The notes below the pieces were generated by a model that did no database searches, had not been told where the DNA came from, and saw nothing but the letters and a program-made list of their open reading frames with translations. A stretch of DNA of 7,816 nt from Chitinophaga pinensis (GTDB lineage: Bacteria; Bacteroidota; Bacteroidia; Flavobacteriales_D; Crocinitomicaceae): positions 1 through 7,816 of the forward strand of contig CAMBMC010000101.1 of the NCBI GenBank assembly GCA_945868555.1. Direction: 5' to 3'. The stretch's first letter is position 1. The number at the start of each line of letters is the position of its first letter. Positions 5,866 through 7,816 of the stretch are shown here, piece after piece. The translations under genes and the position numbers were made by a program.

Positions 5866-7398
5866 TTATTTTTTAAACATATTTAGCATTCGCTGTGTAA
5901 CAAAAAAACCTCCCACGATATTTATACAGGCAAAGAAGATTGCCGCCAAGGCAAGAGCACTACTAAGATTGATACTGTCTTTGGTTTGTAGTAATCCTCC
6001 AACAACGATGATTCCACTGATTGCATTCGTAACAGCCATTAATGGAGTATGTAACGAATGTGACACATTCCAGATTACCTGCCACCCTATAAAAACGGAT
6101 AAAACAAAAACGGTAAAATGCTGCATAAACTCGGCAGGTGCAACTTGACCCAAGCCAAATAACATTAAACCGATGGATCCCAATTTCAAAACTAAGGACA
6201 ATCCACTCGAGGTGTTTTTATTTTTAACACCCTCTGCTTTCTTATCTTGATTGTGATTTGCAACTTGAGGTTTTGTTGAACTAACTGGCAACGGTTCAGG
6301 GGGCCAGTTTACATTCCCTTCGTGCGTGACCATTGCTCTAGAAATAATTGCATGATTCATGTCAATTTTCCAATTTTCTGCTTTCCCCATATCGTCAAGC
6401 ATATGGCATAAATTATTCCCATACAGCTGTGAGGATTGTGCCGGTAGCTGATTTAATTTTCCAATAATGGTGACGCCATTTTCTGTTTTAAAAATTTCGC
6501 CGTCTTTAGTTAGTTCACAGTTTCCCCCCGAAGATGCAGCTAAGTCTACGATGACAGACCCCGGTTTCATGACCGCAACATGGCTGGCTAAAATTAATTT
6601 TGGCGCCTCACGACCAGGAATTTGTGCAGTTGTAATAATTATGTCAACATCCTCAGCTTGAGCCTTGAATAGGGCCATTTCTGCGGCAATAAATTCTTCG
6701 CTCATTTCTTTTGAATAGCCAGAATCTGTTGCTCCATCCTCATCAATATCAACAGTGAGAAATTGGGCACCCATGGACTGAATTTGCTCAGAAACCTCTT
6801 TTCTTGTGTCAAAAGCCCGAACAATCGCACCCAAAGAATTGGCCGCTCCAATTGCCGCTAACCCCGCAACTCCTGCGCCGATTACTAAAACTTTCGCAGG
6901 CTCAACCTTTCCAGCGGCGGTAATTTGTCCATTCAAAAAACGCCCGAAATAAAATGCAGATTCAATGACAGCTCGATATCCCGCAATGTTTGCCATAGAA
7001 GATAAAACATCCATTTTTTGCGCTCTAGAAATTCTAGGAATGGCATCCATTGCAAGGCAACTTATATTTTTCTCTGCTAGTATATGAAGAAGCTCTTGAT
7101 TTTGGGCAGGCCTTAACATACAGATCAGAACGGTTCCGCTTGGAATCATTTCAATCTCTTCAATAGTGGGTTCATTAACCTTTAAAACAATAGACGCTTT
7201 TCCGAAGACATCTGCAGCATCGTTTACAATATGTGCTCCAGCATGTTGAAATTGAAGATCCGAAAAATTTGCTCGTTCTCCAGCTTTACTTTGGATAATA
7301 ACCTCAAAACCTTGTTTGAGCAATCGTTTCACGGTCTGAGGAGTTGCAGCTATTCTGGATTCGTTGAGAAATGATTCAGTCGGGATTCCTATAATCAT
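5866..7398 (-). CDS. pntA: NAD(P) transhydrogenase subunit alpha
   Basis: 510 residues, the same length as E. coli PntA, in the fused form (NAD-binding dI plus membrane helices in one chain) rather than the split PntAA/PntAB form of some bacteria. Seen: dI at about 1-365 begins IGIPTESFLNESRIAATP. PRISRAQKMDVLSSMANIAG at 121-140 is the RQD loop that helps align the nicotinamides (Arg122, Gln127, Asp130). VLVIGAGVAGLAA at 170-182 is the Rossmann glycine loop, and AFDTRKE has Asp197 for the NAD ribose. ITTAQIPGREAPKLI at 255-269 is the mobile loop region. A polar Asn/Lys-rich linker (about 370-398) leads to four membrane helices, including GWQVIWNVSHSLHTPLMAVT. The ATG at 7398 is chosen because MIIGIPTE matches the family start. 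A weak TTCATTTG box (7431-7424) upstream could be part of its promoter. Confidence 0.98.
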   Translation of the reverse strand: MIIGIPTESFLNESRIAATPQTVKRLLKQGFEVIIQSKAGERANFSDLQFQHAGAHIVNDAADVFGKASIVLKVNEPTIEEIEMIPSGTVLICMLRPAQNQELLHILAEKNISCLAMDAIPRISRAQKMDVLSSMANIAGYRAVIESAFYFGRFLNGQITAAGKVEPAKVLVIGAGVAGLAAIGAANSLGAIVRAFDTRKEVSEQIQSMGAQFLTVDIDEDGATDSGYSKEMSEEFIAAEMALFKAQAEDVDIIITTAQIPGREAPKLILASHVAVMKPGSVIVDLAASSGGNCELTKDGEIFKTENGVTIIGKLNQLPAQSSQLYGNNLCHMLDDMGKAENWKIDMNHAIISRAMVTHEGNVNWPPEPLPVSSTKPQVANHNQDKKAEGVKNKNTSSGLSLVLKLGSIGLMLFGLGQVAPAEFMQHFTVFVLSVFIGWQVIWNVSHSLHTPLMAVTNAISGIIVVGGLLQTKDSINLSSALALAAIFFACINIVGGFFVTQRMLNMFKK

Positions 7399-7412
7399 AG
7401 AATGAAATTAGA

Positions 7413-7637
7413 TTACTTAAAGACAAATGAATGAGACTTATGTTTAAATCTAGAACTACATTTATTTGAGAGACCGGGCATTTCGCTTAAGCATAGAATA
7501 ATAGCTTTCGCCCTTCCAGTATATTTTTCTTTTGAATTGGCATTGTGCTGAATAACCCTTATCCACGGGTCTTTCGTATACCCGACGTAGTGTTTATCAA
7601 CTGTTTTAGAGTAAATAATGTAGATATAGTGGCTCAT
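7413..7637 (-). CDS. Truncated GIY-YIG nuclease-like ORF (probable pseudogene)
   Basis: 74 residues. Residues 1-44 are a clear GIY-YIG N-terminus: YIYIIYSKTVDKHYVGYTKD supplies the two Tyr-containing strands, followed by Arg27 and HN in RVIQHNANS, then KEKYTGRAK. After residue 44 the similarity stops. AIILCLSEMPGLSNKCSSRF and the remaining tail do not resemble the second half of the family, which should carry a helix with a metal-binding Glu and a basic K-S-R region. The other two frames do not restore it, so sequence was probably replaced or deleted rather than simply frameshifted. Full family members are about 80-100 residues. Known: GIY-YIG domains cleave DNA in homing enzymes and repair nucleases; this copy probably cannot. 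It starts 8 nt after a terminator-like hairpin and ends 14 nt before pntA, whose promoter may lie in its 3' part. Confidence 0.7.
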   Translation of the reverse strand: MSHYIYIIYSKTVDKHYVGYTKDPWIRVIQHNANSKEKYTGRAKAIILCLSEMPGLSNKCSSRFKHKSHSFVFK

Positions 7638-7645
7638 GAAAAATA

Positions 7646-7673
7646 AAATAGGTCACCTTTCGATGACCTATTT
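7646..7673 (-). terminator. Intrinsic terminator-like hairpin, copy 1
   Basis: A 10-bp perfect stem AAATAGGTCA / TGACCTATTT with an 8-nt loop. On the minus strand it is followed by TATTTTTC and then immediately by the ATG at 7637 of the truncated GIY-YIG ORF. The U-rich run suits termination of transcripts coming from the right. Because it sits so close to a start codon it could also act as a leader structure. Confidence 0.7.
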
Positions 7674-7709
7674 CTGCTCCTCCTCTTGGGATGGCAAGGC
7701 TTGCTCTGA

Positions 7710-7769
7710 TTAATCCCGCAGGTGCGGGACTCTAAGCAACTGAGCTAGTTCTCCGTCAGGGACAAAATT
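7710..7769 (-). pseudogene. Orphan C-terminal tail of a GIY-YIG protein, tRNA D-arm-like
   Basis: On the minus strand an in-frame TAA (7772-7770) is followed by 19 codons, NFVPDGELAQLLRVPHLRD, and TAA (7712-7710). There is no start codon. From memory, tails of the type LAQLVRVPHVRD end many GIY-YIG proteins in Bacteroidota, so this is probably the 3' remnant of a second GIY-YIG gene whose body has been deleted. The DNA encoding it contains CTAGCTCAGTTGCTTAGAG, which looks like a tRNA D-arm, followed by the 6-bp stem TCCCGC/GCGGGA (7714-7729) resembling an anticodon stem. There is no T-arm or acceptor, so it is not a functional tRNA. Confidence 0.6.
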
Positions 7770-7782
7770 TTATTAAAAAGTA

Positions 7783-7810
7783 AAAAAGGTCACCTTTCGA
7801 TGACCTTTTT
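7783..7810 (-). terminator. Intrinsic terminator-like hairpin, copy 2
   Basis: A 10-bp perfect stem AAAAAGGTCA / TGACCTTTTT around the same 8-nt loop as copy 1, followed on the minus strand by TACTTTTT. The symmetrical A5/T5 arms mean it could stop transcription in either direction. Relative to copy 1, one T-A pair is swapped to A-T with both partners changed, which preserves the stem. Confidence 0.72.
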
Positions 7811-7816
7811 CTGCTC

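Larger units (their letters stand above)
7642..7816. repeat. 137-bp spaced direct repeat flanking an orphan GIY-YIG tail
   Basis: Bases 7642-7679 and 7779-7816 are 38-bp copies differing at 3 positions (7643/7780, 7649/7786, 7670/7807). Each contains a hairpin followed on the plus strand by TTTCTGCTC. The second copy reaches the window edge, so the repeat may continue. Between the copies lies the fragment 7710-7769 plus a purine-rich segment (AGAGGAGGAGCAG on the minus strand). The arrangement fits tandem duplication of a gene-plus-terminator cassette followed by loss of most of one gene. It may extend to the right, outside the window. Confidence 0.8.

Noticed and set aside
4603..6661. Plus-strand open frames antisense to pntA and pntB
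   Set aside because: They are shadows of strongly conserved minus-strand genes and their translations show no domain-like features.
7699..7760. A tRNA gene on the minus strand, suggested by TAGCTCAGTTG and a CCCGC/GCGGG stem
   Set aside because: No T-arm (GGTTCRA-type) sequence, no pairing acceptor arms and no plausible 7-nt anticodon loop. It is treated as a tRNA-like coding relic.

Overview
The window looks like a chromosomal segment of a Bacteroidota bacterium, probably Flavobacteriales. The evidence is a type IX secretion (T9SS) C-terminal sorting sequence with a YPNP motif, SprB-type repeat proteins, AT-rich intergenic DNA without clear Shine-Dalgarno sites, one candidate Bacteroidota-type promoter, and a GIY-YIG relic with a C-terminal tail that I recall from Bacteroidota genomes. 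Nearly all genes are on the minus strand, so transcription runs from right to left; one broken gene is on the plus strand.

Layout from left to right. Bases 1-1469 hold two paralogous exported SprB-repeat proteins. The upstream one (810-1469) has no recognisable sorting domain. The downstream one (1-720, cut by the window edge) has the start of a T9SS type A domain. Bases 1470-1932 are non-coding and contain a 107-bp tandem duplication built around a 16-bp perfect palindrome. Bases 1933-3204 are a tight two-gene operon: an SPFH/band-7 membrane protein followed 3 nt later by a small ferredoxin-fold (ABM/DUF3291-like) protein. On the plus strand, 3332-3724 is a DUF1801-type gene broken by a single in-frame TAA. 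Bases 3827-4316 hold three very small minus-strand ORFs of 57, 34 and 40 residues. The first two are membrane proteins separated by 1 nt.

Bases 4462-7398 are pntB and pntA, which together encode the proton-translocating NAD(P) transhydrogenase. This enzyme uses the proton gradient to reduce NADP+ with NADH. Both subunits look complete, with key residues at E. coli-like positions.

Bases 7413-7816 are the debris of GIY-YIG nuclease cassettes: a truncated GIY-YIG ORF, an orphan C-terminal tail that resembles a tRNA D-arm read as protein, and two near-identical terminator hairpins 137 bp apart that differ by a compensatory base-pair swap. This right-hand edge is the least ordinary part of the window and may belong to a small mobile or duplicating cassette family. 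The rest is mostly housekeeping and envelope genes, with one recent-looking pseudogene.
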